Positions 44,909 to 53,411 of a stretch of DNA of 64,000 nucleotides are shown one piece after another (position 1 is the stretch's first letter; the number at the start of each line of letters is the position of its first letter). Under the pieces are notes generated by a model. That model was not told where the DNA came from and did no database searches. It saw only the letters and a list, made by a program, of their open reading frames with translations. The stretch is from Streptomyces sp. NBC_00569 (GTDB lineage: Bacteria; Actinomycetota; Actinomycetes; Streptomycetales; Streptomycetaceae), in NCBI RefSeq assembly GCF_036345255.1, contig NZ_CP107783.1, forward strand, positions 9,231,001-9,295,000. The letters are read 5' to 3'. Made by a program: the position numbers and the translations under genes.

Positions 44909-45334
44909 TCAGGAACCGCTGATCTCATCCCGGCCGTCGTGGTCCCAGCCACGGATCTCGTCCCAGGAGTAGCCCTGCAAGAAGAGCAGGTAGCCGACAC
45001 CGTGGTCCCAGCGGTAGTCGCCGACGTTGACGCTGACGGCTGGGTGCTGGACATGCGCGGATGCAGAAGTCGCGGCCGAAGCGGTACCGCGACCGCTGAT
45101 CTCATCCCGGCCGTCGCGGTGCCAGCCATGGATCTCGTCCCAGGAGTAACCCAGTTCCAGCAGGTAGCCGACACCGTGGTCCCAGCGGTCGTCGCCGGCG
45201 TTGACGGCTGGGTGCTGGACATGCGCGGATGCAGAAGTCGCGGCCGAAGCGGTACCCCCGGCACTGAGAACGGCGGCACCCGCGACCGCCACGGAGCAAG
45301 CGGTGACAGCAATGCGCCTCGTGAGCTTATTCAT
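44909..45334 (-). CDS. Small secreted protein with an internal tandem duplication
   Basis: 141 residues. A normal signal peptide (MNKLTRRIAVTACSVAVAGA, ending TASA) precedes two near-identical units of about 56 residues. Each reads GTASAATSASAHVQHPAV, then DHGVGYLL, then GYSWDEI and DGRDEISG. The second unit repeats even the last residues of the signal region, so the duplication began inside the signal sequence. No family is recognised. Two CCATACGnCGTATGG palindromes lie upstream of it, identical to those at the CYP102/TetR pair, so it is probably repressed by the same regulator and exported during that response. Confidence 0.8.
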   Translation of the reverse strand: MNKLTRRIAVTACSVAVAGAAVLSAGGTASAATSASAHVQHPAVNAGDDRWDHGVGYLLELGYSWDEIHGWHRDGRDEISGRGTASAATSASAHVQHPAVSVNVGDYRWDHGVGYLLFLQGYSWDEIRGWDHDGRDEISGS

Positions 45335-45420
45335 GGTCTTCCCTTCCCGACTGATGCGATCTGCACCATCGGATGCCTGCAAGCGCAGTGCGGCGCCTGG
45401 CGTGGCCGATGCAGACTTTT

Positions 45421-45469
45421 CCATACGGCGTATGGAAGTACTCCTCCAGGATTACCATACGACGTATGG
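45421..45469. promoter_or_regulatory. Operator pair shared with the CYP102/TetR locus
   Basis: CCATACGGCGTATGG at 45421-45435 is identical to 42621-42635; CCATACGACGTATGG follows at 45455-45469. Both lie 87-135 bases upstream of the secreted repeat protein start. Confidence 0.8.
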
Positions 45470-45843
45470 AACTGTCCAGGCGGTGGAAATGGTCCGCACG
45501 GCCGCCAGCGGGATGAACGGCTCGATGTCCTGGCCCGGACCGCGTCAGCCCTTTGGACGAAGTACGCCTGGCCTTCAAGAGGTTGCTTACCTGAGCCGAC
45601 CATCTCGGACTCTGCCCCGCGGAGATCAGCCACACCGGTGAGCAACTTGCCAGCTGTTCCAGCACGTTCATCCACCATCCCCATATCGGCGCGGCCTCGG
45701 ACTCAAGCACGTCCTGGGCTGAGCCCTCGCCCCTGAGGGACGAGCTGCCCGGGATTTCCGTCTCCGAAGCCGTGGCATGCGGGTGCCCGCGTCTGGCCCC
45801 ATGCTGGAAATGAGGGGGTGAAACAACGGAGGGAGTGGTGGGG
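45470..45843. other. Intergenic region before the ferredoxin
   Basis: No supported gene in 374 bases. It must carry the promoter of the ferredoxin-reductase-P450 operon; no palindrome of the CATACG type is seen here, so that operon is probably under different control. Confidence 0.45.
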
Positions 45844-46053
45844 ATGCAGACCGTTGTGGACCTCACGCGCTGCCAGGGCTACGCGCAGTGCGTCTTTCTC
45901 GCGCCGGATGTATTCGAGCTGCATGGCGAGGAGGGGTTGCTTTACGCCACGGCCGTCCCCGACGACCAGGTCGAGCGCGTGCGCCAGGCCGCGGCGGCGT
46001 GCCCGGTGCAGGCGATCCTCCTCGGTGAGGAGGTGAGCGGCGGTGCCCGGTGA
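45844..46053 (+). CDS. [3Fe-4S] ferredoxin for the P450 system
   Basis: 69-residue ferredoxin. Cysteines CQGYAQC, with a non-Cys between them, and CPVQAI at the end fit a 3Fe-4S cluster of the kind that donates to actinobacterial P450s. Start: ATG at 45844 with GGAGGG about nine bases upstream (GTG at 45835 possible). It overlaps the reductase gene by 11 bases. Electron route: NAD(P)H to reductase to this ferredoxin to the P450 downstream. Confidence 0.9.
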   Translation: MQTVVDLTRCQGYAQCVFLAPDVFELHGEEGLLYATAVPDDQVERVRQAAAACPVQAILLGEEVSGGAR

Positions 46054-47410
46054 CCTCAAGGACGGCCGTATCGTCATCGTCGGCGCGTCGCTGGCGGGGC
46101 TCAGAGCGGCGGAGGCGCTGCGTGAGGAGGGTTTCACCGGCTCGCTGACCGTGGTCGGGGACGAGCCCCACCCGCCCTATGACCGGCCGCCGCTGTCCAA
46201 GCAGGTGCTGCTCGGGCAGGCGACGGCGGACACCACCGGGCTGCCGATGCGCCGGGACCCGGACGCCGAGTGGCGGCTGGGCGTGCGCGCCACCGGCGTG
46301 GACCTGCTCGCGAAACAGGTGCTGCTGGAGGGCGGTGAGTCGCTGCCGTACGACCGGCTGCTGATCGCCACCGGGACCCGCGCGCGGCCCTGGCCCGACC
46401 AGGAGGAGGGCGCCCTGGACGGGGTCTTCACCCTGCGCACCCGCGAGGACGCCGGGGGACTGGCCGAGCGGCTGGCCGCCGGGCCGGAGCGCGTGCTGGT
46501 GATCGGCGGCGGCTTCACGGGCTCGGAGATCGCCTCGGCCTGCCGGGAACGGGGACTGGAGGTCACGGTCGCCGAACGCGGCCCCGCACCCCTGGTGGGC
46601 GCGCTGGGTGGCACCCTGTCGAAACTCGCGGCCGCCATGCAGCGCAACCACGGGGTGGACCTGCGCACCGGGGTGACGGTCACCGCCCTGCGCGGGAACG
46701 GCAGCTTCACCGGTGCGGAGCTGTCTGACGGCAGCCGCGTCGACGCAGACGTGTGCGTCGTGGCGCTGGGCGCGATCCGCAACGTCGAATGGCTGGCGGA
46801 GTCCGGGCTGGCGGCAGGCCCGCGCGGAATCGCCTGCGACGCCGGATGCCGGGCCTTCAACATGTACGGAATCGTCACCGACGACGTCTTCGTGGCCGGC
46901 GATGTGTCCCGGTTCCCGCACCCGCTGTTCGGCTACCAGATGCTCTCCCTGGAACACTGGGGAAACGCGGTCGAGCAGGCCAAGGTGGCGGCACACAACA
47001 TGGTCAATCCCGGGCCCCTGCAGCACCCTCACCTGGCTGTCCCGTCGTTCTGGTCGACCCAGTTCGGGCTCAACATCAAATCGGTGGGCGTGCCCACCTA
47101 CTCCGACCACGTGGTCATCGCCCAGGGCTCCTTGGAGGCGCGCCGTCTGGCAATGGTCTACGGCTACCAGGGACGGGTCACCGCCGCCGTCACCGTCGAC
47201 ATGGCCAAGTCGCTCGACTACTACCGACACCTGATCGAGACGGCTGCTCCGTTCCCGCCCCCGCCCGGCGCCCAGGACCGTGCGATCGCGGCCGACATCG
47301 CGGTTCCGTCGGACGTGCCGGATCCGAGTGGGTTGTCGCACGGCCCGATCGTGGCGCTCACCGGTCACCTGCCCGACCGCCGGCTGTCGGTGGTGCAGCC
47401 CACCCGCTGA
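46043..47410 (+). CDS. FAD-dependent ferredoxin reductase
   Basis: 455-residue oxidoreductase of the rubredoxin/putidaredoxin reductase type. FAD: IVIVGASLAGLRAAEALRE; NAD(P)H: VLVIGGGFTGSEIASACRE; C-terminal FAD segment TDDVFVAGDVSRFPHPLFG and LEHWGNAVEQAKVAA. GTG at 46043 inside the ferredoxin gene has GAGGAGGTGA upstream. Second component of the P450 electron chain. The C-terminal 60 residues are an extra tail compared with the usual 400-residue length. Confidence 0.93.
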   Translation: MPGDLKDGRIVIVGASLAGLRAAEALREEGFTGSLTVVGDEPHPPYDRPPLSKQVLLGQATADTTGLPMRRDPDAEWRLGVRATGVDLLAKQVLLEGGESLPYDRLLIATGTRARPWPDQEEGALDGVFTLRTREDAGGLAERLAAGPERVLVIGGGFTGSEIASACRERGLEVTVAERGPAPLVGALGGTLSKLAAAMQRNHGVDLRTGVTVTALRGNGSFTGAELSDGSRVDADVCVVALGAIRNVEWLAESGLAAGPRGIACDAGCRAFNMYGIVTDDVFVAGDVSRFPHPLFGYQMLSLEHWGNAVEQAKVAAHNMVNPGPLQHPHLAVPSFWSTQFGLNIKSVGVPTYSDHVVIAQGSLEARRLAMVYGYQGRVTAAVTVDMAKSLDYYRHLIETAAPFPPPPGAQDRAIAADIAVPSDVPDPSGLSHGPIVALTGHLPDRRLSVVQPTR

Positions 47411-47441
47411 CCCCCGTCCCGCCCAACCACGAGGAGCCACG

Positions 47442-48626
47442 ATGCCCTCCGAGACCTTGCTGGCACGGATCACCGACTACGCCAGTCGCCCCAACCCGTA
47501 CCCGCTGTACGCGGAACTCCGCGAGGCCGGTCCCGTGGTGCAGCAGGCAGACGGCAGCTACCTGGTCGGCACCTACCATGAGATCGCCTCTCTGCTCCAC
47601 GACCCGCGGATGAGTGCCGACCCCCGCAGCCGTGGCGAAGTGACACACAAGCCGCCGTTCCTGCGGCTCGACGACCCCGAGCACCACAGGCTGCGCACCC
47701 TCGCCATGCGGCCCTTCGGCCCGCCGCACAACCCGGGCCGGGTCGATGCCATGCGCGGCGAGATCGACCGGATCACCAAGGAACTGATGGAGTCCTTCGA
47801 GGCGGGCCGGCAGATCGACGTCGTCGACGATTTCGCCTACCCGCTGCCCGTCACGGTGATCTGCCGCCTGCTCGGCGTACCGCACGAGGACGAGCCGCTG
47901 TTCCGGGCCTGGTCCGACGCGCTGGTCGCAGCCGCCGACGTCAGGCCCGAACAGGACACCACCGAGACCGACAAGGCGGGCGACCAGGCGCGCATCGAGA
48001 TGGGCGGGTACCTGGTCAACCTCGCAGAACAGCGACGTGGCAAGCCTAGCGACGACATGCTCTCCGCCTTCGTCAACGAGCCGGACCCGGCCCTGCGACT
48101 CACCCAGGAGGAACTCGCGGAAACCGCCGTGCTGCTCCTCATCGCAGGACACGAGACCACGGTCAACCTGATCACCAACGGGGTGCTGACCCTGCTGCGC
48201 CAACCCGAGCACCTGGACCAGCTGCGCCGTGACCCCGACCTGCTGCCGCGAGTGGTGGAGGAACTGCTGCGCTACGAACCTCCGGTCCACATGCGTGAGC
48301 GCATCCCGCTCGCCGACATGGACATCGCCGGTACGCCGATCGCCCAAGGTGCCCCCGTCGTTCTGGTGCTGGCCTCGGGCAACCGCGACCCCAGGCGGTT
48401 CCACGATCCCGAGCGGTTCGATCCCACCCGCCCGGACAACGAGCACCTCGGCTTCGGCAGTGGCATCCACGTCTGCTACGGCGCACCCCTTGCCCGCATC
48501 GAAGCCCAGGCCGCACTGGGAGCGCTGCTCCCTCACCTCGGCACGGCACGCCTGGTCCAGGACCCGCCGCCCTACCGACAGAACGCCATGCTCCGCGGAC
48601 CCCGCCACCTGCCCATCCAACTCTGA
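47442..48626 (+). CDS. Cytochrome P450 (three-component system)
   Basis: 394-residue bacterial class I P450. I helix LLIAGHETTVNL, ExxR in VVEELLRYEPP, haem loop FGSGIHVCYGAPLARIEA. N-terminal YASRPNPYPLYAELREAG is typical of macrolide or terpene-type P450s (CYP105/107 region). ATG at 47442 with GAGGAG upstream. Operon with its own ferredoxin and reductase, which is rare in Streptomyces, where reductases are usually elsewhere. Substrate not readable. Confidence 0.93.
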   Translation: MPSETLLARITDYASRPNPYPLYAELREAGPVVQQADGSYLVGTYHEIASLLHDPRMSADPRSRGEVTHKPPFLRLDDPEHHRLRTLAMRPFGPPHNPGRVDAMRGEIDRITKELMESFEAGRQIDVVDDFAYPLPVTVICRLLGVPHEDEPLFRAWSDALVAAADVRPEQDTTETDKAGDQARIEMGGYLVNLAEQRRGKPSDDMLSAFVNEPDPALRLTQEELAETAVLLLIAGHETTVNLITNGVLTLLRQPEHLDQLRRDPDLLPRVVEELLRYEPPVHMRERIPLADMDIAGTPIAQGAPVVLVLASGNRDPRRFHDPERFDPTRPDNEHLGFGSGIHVCYGAPLARIEAQAALGALLPHLGTARLVQDPPPYRQNAMLRGPRHLPIQL

Positions 48627-48739
48627 GGCCGCGGGGGCGACAGCAGGCGAGAGATACCAGCCACCCCGGTCCGTGACGCGGGCCGCGAGAACCGGCCCGC
48701 AGTCGGCGCCAGCCGGCCGGTGCGCGACAGGACCCTCTT

Positions 48740-49215
48740 CACGCCGCAGCGGGGGGGGGGGTGCCGCCGGGCGAGGTCTCGGGCCTCATCCGGGGAGAGG
48801 CCGAGCATGTGCAGGACCATCTCGACCATCGTGCCTGCGGCCTGGCCGCTGTCGGCCGCGGGCTGGTTGCACCACAGCTTCAGGAGCGCCGGCAGGCTGC
48901 CGTTCGGCGCGGTCAGGGCGAGCACCGGGTCGACCACGGTGGACCGGCCTGCGGCCACGCCCTCCTCCACGTCGCGCTTCGCCCGCGGAACCAGTCCGCC
49001 GCCCCGGCATATCCGACCGGGCCGGCTGTGGCACAGGATCTGCATGGTCTTCGGGTATGAGTCGGCCACGCGCGCGCTGAGCCGCACACCTCGGCGAGGC
49101 GCTCAGCGGGATCATCGACGCCGCGCAGGCGCTCGTCGACGGCCTGTGCGTACTTCTCGAGTGCATCGGCCATGGCCGTATCGAACAGGTACGGCTCACC
49201 GAGACGGGTCGAAGC
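48740..49215 (-). pseudogene. TetR regulator relic, paralogue of the one at 34.6 kb
   Basis: The minus strand reads EPYLFDTAMADALEKYAQAV, then after a frameshift RLSARVADSYPKTMQIL and finally MVEMVLHMLGLSPDEARDLA. These match in order the TetR protein at 34.6 kb (KTKLFDAAVTDALDEF, RLTARMADSHPELMRIL, MVLRMLGVPPGDARQV). The DNA-binding region is missing. An 11-base G run (48751-48761) sits at its end. Confidence 0.7.
48751..48761. repeat. G11 homopolymer
   Basis: Eleven consecutive G. The only run this long that I noticed; prone to slippage and to sequencing error. Confidence 0.9.
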
Positions 49216-49355
49216 AGAGTTACCCACAGCCCTGACGCCCCCTCGACCCGGTGTGCCCTGACAGCACCTGCCCGAGGCCGGAGTCAGCGAGCAGGAACAG
49301 ACCCCACCTCGTGGCCACGGCGCGGCTCGGATCGATGGAGACGCAGCGGCCGGGA

Positions 49356-50009
49356 TCAGGCGCCATCACCGAAGCCGGGCTCGGCATTGATCACGGAAGA
49401 GACGTCCACGACCACGTCACTCGCACGCTTTTCCGGCACCCCGGCAGCGATCAGGGTGGCGATGACGAGAGGGACGACATCATCATCCAGCACCCCGTCA
49501 TTAACGCTCTCCAGCAAGGCGACCGTCAGCGCCTCCAGCCCGGCGCTGAGCGCCACGGGTGGCAGGTGTGAATGGAAAACTCCCTCCCGCTGTCCCCGCT
49601 CCAAAATGTCCGTCGCCGCGTCTCGGATCGGAGCCAGGATCCCCGTTACGCGTTCGGCTCCCAAGTGCCTGCGAGCCAGCGCCAAGAGCATCCGGTACCT
49701 GTCTCCCACGGGCCACATCGCAAGGAACAGCCGCGCCAGGGCCCGCTCTGCCGGATCATCCAGCCCCACCGCGTCCTCCGCCGCCTCCCGCAGCGCTGCG
49801 GACGCCTCGTCGGCGAGCGCGGCCAGCAGGGCTTCCCGCCCGGGAAAATGCCCAAAGAGGGTTCGCCGCACGACGCCGGCAGCTCGCGCGAGCTCCTCCA
49901 TCGTGATGTTCGGGTTCCGGCCCAGCTCTTGGCGGGCCGTGTCCAGGATGCGCGCTCGGTTGGATCGTGCATTGCGGCGCTGAGACGCGCGGGCCACGGG
50001 CTTGGTCAC
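49356..50009 (-). CDS. TetR-family regulator
   Basis: 217-residue TetR protein. Helix-turn-helix NITMEELARAAGVVRRTLFG; the C-terminal domain resembles the SbtR/TetR_C group (ALARLFLAMWPVGDRYRML). GTG at 50009 with GAGG six bases upstream is chosen; further upstream the frame runs through the transposase fragment. It stands between the broken TetR relic and the Tn3 transposase remnant. Target unknown. Confidence 0.85.
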   Translation of the reverse strand: MTKPVARASQRRNARSNRARILDTARQELGRNPNITMEELARAAGVVRRTLFGHFPGREALLAALADEASAALREAAEDAVGLDDPAERALARLFLAMWPVGDRYRMLLALARRHLGAERVTGILAPIRDAATDILERGQREGVFHSHLPPVALSAGLEALTVALLESVNDGVLDDDVVPLVIATLIAAGVPEKRASDVVVDVSSVINAEPGFGDGA

Positions 50010-50148
50010 GACAACCTCGGTAGATCTGTATTGCAGGGTGGCGGCGCAGAGGCCAAGCGGTACGTCCGATTTTGGCAGACGCGGGAATCGCCTGCTCTGT
50101 CCGCCCGTCGCTGTGCGCCGTTCTCGCCAGCAGCCGCCGCATTTGCTG

Positions 50149-50546
50149 CGCCGCAGAGTGACGGCGGCGACGAACAAGGTGGAGGCGTTCAACAACTTCT
50201 CGAAGTGGGTCGGCGTCGGCAACGGCGGCGTGCTCGCCAACAACGACCCCCTCGAGCAGGAGCAGACCGCGAAGTTCAACGCCCCGCCGGCCAACGCGAT
50301 CATCTTCCACATCGCGCGGACGGCGCCGAGATCGTCCGCCAGCTGCAGGACGAAGGAGAGAAGGTCGCCCCGGAGGGCCCGGCGCAGGTCTCGCCGTACC
50401 TGACCAAGCACATCCGCCGCTTCGGCGCATACTCCACCCACGAACTCGCCGACGAACCCGACGCCTACAACCCGCACCTGGACGTCGACTTCACCCCGAT
50501 CCGCGGCGACGGCCCGCCTACCGAGGGATTCAGCCAGGCCGCGTGA
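50149..50546 (+). pseudogene. tnpA: Tn3-family transposase, C-terminal fragment (frameshifted)
   Basis: NKVEAFNNFSKWVGVGNGG, LANNDPLEQEQTAKFNAPPA and NAIIFH are followed, after a frameshift near 50315, by IVRQLQDEGEKVAPEG and VSPYLTKHIRRFGAYS. This is the conserved C terminus of Tn3 transposases. It is on the same strand as the N-terminal piece at 25.55-26.2 kb; the central catalytic part is missing, and about 24 kb of other genes lie between the two pieces. Confidence 0.85.
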
Positions 50547-50651
50547 GCCGGCCAAGGGCCGGATGCCTGAGCTGGCCCGGCGCGTGTCGGCGAGCACCTC
50601 TCGGAGCCCTGGCCCCGCGTCCGAGAGGTGGCCCCGGGGGCCGGGCTGAGG

Positions 50652-51218
50652 TCACAGCAGTCGGTCGACAAGCCCGTCGACGTAATCCGGGGTGAGCGGG
50701 CCCATCCCGAACAGGACGCGGATGTACATCGGGGCCAGGATGTGGTCCAGCACGGCGAATGCGTCGGGTGCGTCCTCGCCACGTTCGCGGGCTCGATCGA
50801 GCATGGACTGCAGTTGCCGGGTGCGTTCAGCACGGAGGGCTTCACCAGCCCGCAGACCCTGCTGACCGCTGCTCGACAGGGCGACGGCCAGATGCAGCAC
50901 CGCCGGACCGTCGGGTCCGGTGATCTCGCGGGCCACTTGGGCGGCGTAAGTGCGCAGGTCACCGGCCAGGCTCCCGGTGTCGGGCATCGGTGACTGCGCA
51001 TTGAGGCGGGTGAGTGCCACGTCGGTGAGCAGCGTTTCCAGGTTGCCCCACCGGCGGTAGATGCTGCTGTCGGCCACACCCGCACGGGCCGCGACCTCGC
51101 CGACGGTGAAGTTGCCGTAGCCGCGCTCGCCGATCAAGTCGGTGACGGCCTGGTGCACCTCCGCGCCGACGCGGGCACTACGCCCGCCGGGCCTTCGGGC
51201 TCGCTGTTGCTCGTACAT
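50652..51218 (-). CDS. TetR-family regulator of the adjacent MFS efflux gene
   Basis: 188-residue TetR protein: HTH NFTVGEVAARAGVADSSIYR, RWGNLETLLTDVAL, and a TetR_C-like end (HILAPMYIRVLFGMGPLTPD). Divergent from a DHA2-type MFS transporter with inverted repeats between. Classic efflux-repressor pair; the ligand is unknown. Confidence 0.9.
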   Translation of the reverse strand: MYEQQRARRPGGRSARVGAEVHQAVTDLIGERGYGNFTVGEVAARAGVADSSIYRRWGNLETLLTDVALTRLNAQSPMPDTGSLAGDLRTYAAQVAREITGPDGPAVLHLAVALSSSGQQGLRAGEALRAERTRQLQSMLDRARERGEDAPDAFAVLDHILAPMYIRVLFGMGPLTPDYVDGLVDRLL

Positions 51219-51228
51219 GCACCCACCT

Positions 51229-51284
51229 TAACGCAGTCGGCACTTGCGTTTACCTGCGGATCCTCCTACAGTCCGTTAACGCAG
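51229..51284. promoter_or_regulatory. Candidate TetR operator for the MFS gene
   Basis: TAACGCA at 51229-51235 is inverted as TGCGTTTA at 51245-51252, and GTTAACGCAG recurs at 51275-51284. The sites lie in the divergent promoter region. Confidence 0.6.
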
Positions 51285-51332
51285 CCAGAGACTGCTTTAA
51301 AGCGCTCCGGTGTATCGCCACGCACGTCGACG

Positions 51333-52838
51333 GTGGCGCGGCGCGACCAACGATTGAGAGGAATTCCCATCGCTGCATCGCATGGATTCGTAGGCAGTCG
51401 GTCCCACCGCACCGTGCTGCTCACGGTGACCTGTCTGGGCCAGTTCATGGTCCTGCTCGACAACACGATCGTTGGAGCGGCGCTGCCCGATATGCAGCAC
51501 CGGCTGCACACTCAGCTGACCGGTCTGCAATGGATCGTCGACGCGTACGTACTGCTGGTCGCCATGCTGCTGATGTCCGGCGGCATCTTCGCCGACCGGT
51601 TCGGCCGCAAGCAGGTGTACCTGTCCGGCGTGGTGGTGTTCACCGTCGCGTCGGTGCTGTGCAGCCTCGCGCCCTCGGTCGGCTGGCTGGTCGCCGGCCG
51701 GGTGCTGCAAGGCATCGGGGCCGCGGCTCTGAGCCCTGCCTCACTGGCCCTGCTCGCCGCCGCCTATCCCGTGCCGCAGGAACGGGTCAGAGCAATCGGG
51801 CTGTGGGCCGGATTCAGCGGAATCGGTCTGGCCGCAGGCCCCGTGGCCGGCGGCGTGCTGACCGACGCCTTCGGCTGGCCCGCCATCTTCCTGGTCAATC
51901 TGCCCATCGGCGTGGTCCTTCTGCTGGTCGGTCTGCGCAGCCTTGAAGAGACCCGCAACCCGGGCGCCCCCGCGATCGATATCCCCGGGACGGTGCTGTC
52001 CGTTCTGGGGGTGGGGGCGCTGACCTACGGGCTGATCGAGGGTGGTGCCCGCGGCTGGACATCGCCGATGATCCTGGGCAGCTTCACCGCCGCGATCATC
52101 CTCCTCGCCGCGTTCGTCGCCGTCGAAGCGCGCCATTCCGCTCCGATGCTGCCGCTGCGGCTGTTCCGGCAGCGCCTGTTCACCGTGTCCAACACCGCCA
52201 TGGTCGTCGTGGGGTTCGCGCTCATGGGGTCGTCGTTCTTCTTCTCCCAGTTCTTCGTGTACGTCCAGGGCAGCTCGATCCTGCGGGCCGGACTACAGAC
52301 CCTGCCGGTATCCCTCGCCATGGTGGCCGTCAGCCCGTTCGCGGGCCATCTCGCCGCCCGGTACGGCTTCCGCATCGTGGTCACCACCGGCCTGGCCCTG
52401 GCCGGCCTGGGACTGCTGGCGCTCGGCATGGTGCACGCCGACACCGGCTACGGGAACGTGTGGTGGCGGCTGGGCGTCATCGGCACCGGCTTCGCCCTGA
52501 CCCTGTCCCCACTAACGGGAGCCGCCATCCAAGCGGTCAGCCCGCAAGAAGGCGGCCTCGCCTCAGGCGTCAGCAGCACTACCCGGCAGATCGGCGCGGT
52601 ACTCGGCGTGGCGGTACTCGGAGTCATCGTCCGCACCCGGCAATCCGGCGGCGCCTCCTTCGAGACCGGCCTCAACAGCGCCTTCGTCGCGGCTGGCGCC
52701 ATCACCTTGGCCACCGCCGTGTTCACCGGCCTGTGGCTGGCGAGGTCCGAGCCCGCGGAACGCTCCGTGGCGCCGCAACGTTCCCCCCATCCAGATGCGG
52801 TCACCACGTCGAACGAGGCATCCGCGAAAAGCCGTTGA
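51333..52838 (+). CDS. MFS drug transporter (DHA2 type, 14 helices)
   Basis: About 500-residue MFS exporter. Motif: FMVLLDNTIVGAALPDMQ (the LDxTIVNVALP pattern), GGIFADRFGRKQVYL (motif A), LVAGRVLQGIGAAALSPASL and GVLTDAFGWPAIFLVNLPIG (motif C region). The DHA2 family uses 14 helices. The start is unclear: GTG at 51333 or TTG at 51354 in frame, no ATG. Divergent from its TetR gene. Probably exports an organic compound, perhaps a substrate of the P450 block. Confidence 0.92.
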   Translation: MARRDQRLRGIPIAASHGFVGSRSHRTVLLTVTCLGQFMVLLDNTIVGAALPDMQHRLHTQLTGLQWIVDAYVLLVAMLLMSGGIFADRFGRKQVYLSGVVVFTVASVLCSLAPSVGWLVAGRVLQGIGAAALSPASLALLAAAYPVPQERVRAIGLWAGFSGIGLAAGPVAGGVLTDAFGWPAIFLVNLPIGVVLLLVGLRSLEETRNPGAPAIDIPGTVLSVLGVGALTYGLIEGGARGWTSPMILGSFTAAIILLAAFVAVEARHSAPMLPLRLFRQRLFTVSNTAMVVVGFALMGSSFFFSQFFVYVQGSSILRAGLQTLPVSLAMVAVSPFAGHLAARYGFRIVVTTGLALAGLGLLALGMVHADTGYGNVWWRLGVIGTGFALTLSPLTGAAIQAVSPQEGGLASGVSSTTRQIGAVLGVAVLGVIVRTRQSGGASFETGLNSAFVAAGAITLATAVFTGLWLARSEPAERSVAPQRSPHPDAVTTSNEASAKSR

Positions 52839-52911
52839 CAACAACAACCGCCTCGGCCGGGAGGTGTCCCGTCGGAGGCTCCTCCAGCGGGACACCTCCC
52901 GGCACACACCA

Positions 52912-53095
52912 GGATGGCGCCCCGCGCCTAAGGCCATCGACGACGACATGCTCACCTTCGCCCAGGCTCTCAAAGCCAAGGGCACCCCCCGTCCCCGACA
53001 TCACGAAGAAGCTCACCGTCAAGACCGGCAAAAACGCCGGCCAACACCCCTCCGTCGCGTCGCTCTACCGGGCGCTCGCCGAGGCCGACGACTGA
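52912..53095 (+). pseudogene. Serine recombinase (resolvase) C-terminal relic
   Basis: AIDDDMLTFAQALKAKGTP, then one frame later PDITKKLTVKTGKNAGQHPS and VASLYRALAEADD before the stop. This is the DNA-binding end of Tn3-type resolvases (TnpR). The catalytic part is absent. Confidence 0.7.
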
Positions 53096-53106
53096 AGGAG
53101 AGCGAG

Positions 53107-53340
53107 ATGGTGTTCAAGCCCCGGTCAATGCTCCAGGCCCTGTGCGACGTGTGCGGCGCCGATCTGGTCGATGATGAGTGGGACGGCACGCTCATGGTCT
53201 TCGACACGGAGAAGGAGGCGCGCGGAGCGGCCCGCCACTAGGTTGTACGTCCTCAGCGACCGGCTCGTCTGCCACGGCGACGACGCCAACCACCGCCAGG
53301 CGATGGACGACCTGATGTCACCCGAGCCCGCCATCCAGAT
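53107..53340 (+). pseudogene. Small accessory protein of the Tn3 element, frameshifted
   Basis: MVFKPRSMLQALCDVCGADL and DDEWDGTLMVFDTEKEARGA end at a stop (53239-53241); the next frame continues LYVLSDRLVCHGDDANHRQA and DDLMSPEPAIQI. The zinc-type CxxC and the order match small proteins I recall next to resolvases in Streptomyces transposons. AAGGAGAG precedes the ATG. One frameshift separates the halves. Confidence 0.6.
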
Positions 53341-53363
53341 CCTCCGCCAGGTCCGAACTGGAC

Positions 53364-53409
53364 CAAGATCACCCCATGGCCCGTTTCTGCCGGATCTGGG
53401 TCATACCCC
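53364..53409 (-). repeat. Tn3-family terminal inverted repeat, right copy
   Basis: Read on the minus strand from 53409: GGGGTATGACCCAGATCCGG, CAGAAACGGGCCATGG, then GGTGATCTTG. It is the inverted partner of 25423-25468 (39 of 46 bases). The outer GGGG end sits three bases from the stop of the haloacid dehalogenase-like gene. Flanking 5-mers (left GCCCA, right ACCTA) do not form a target duplication. Confidence 0.7.
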
Positions 53410-53411
53410 AC

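Noticed and set aside
45863..47473. Minus-strand 536-residue frame opposite ferredoxin and reductase
   Set aside because: Repetitive Gly/Arg/His composition typical of antisense high-G+C DNA.
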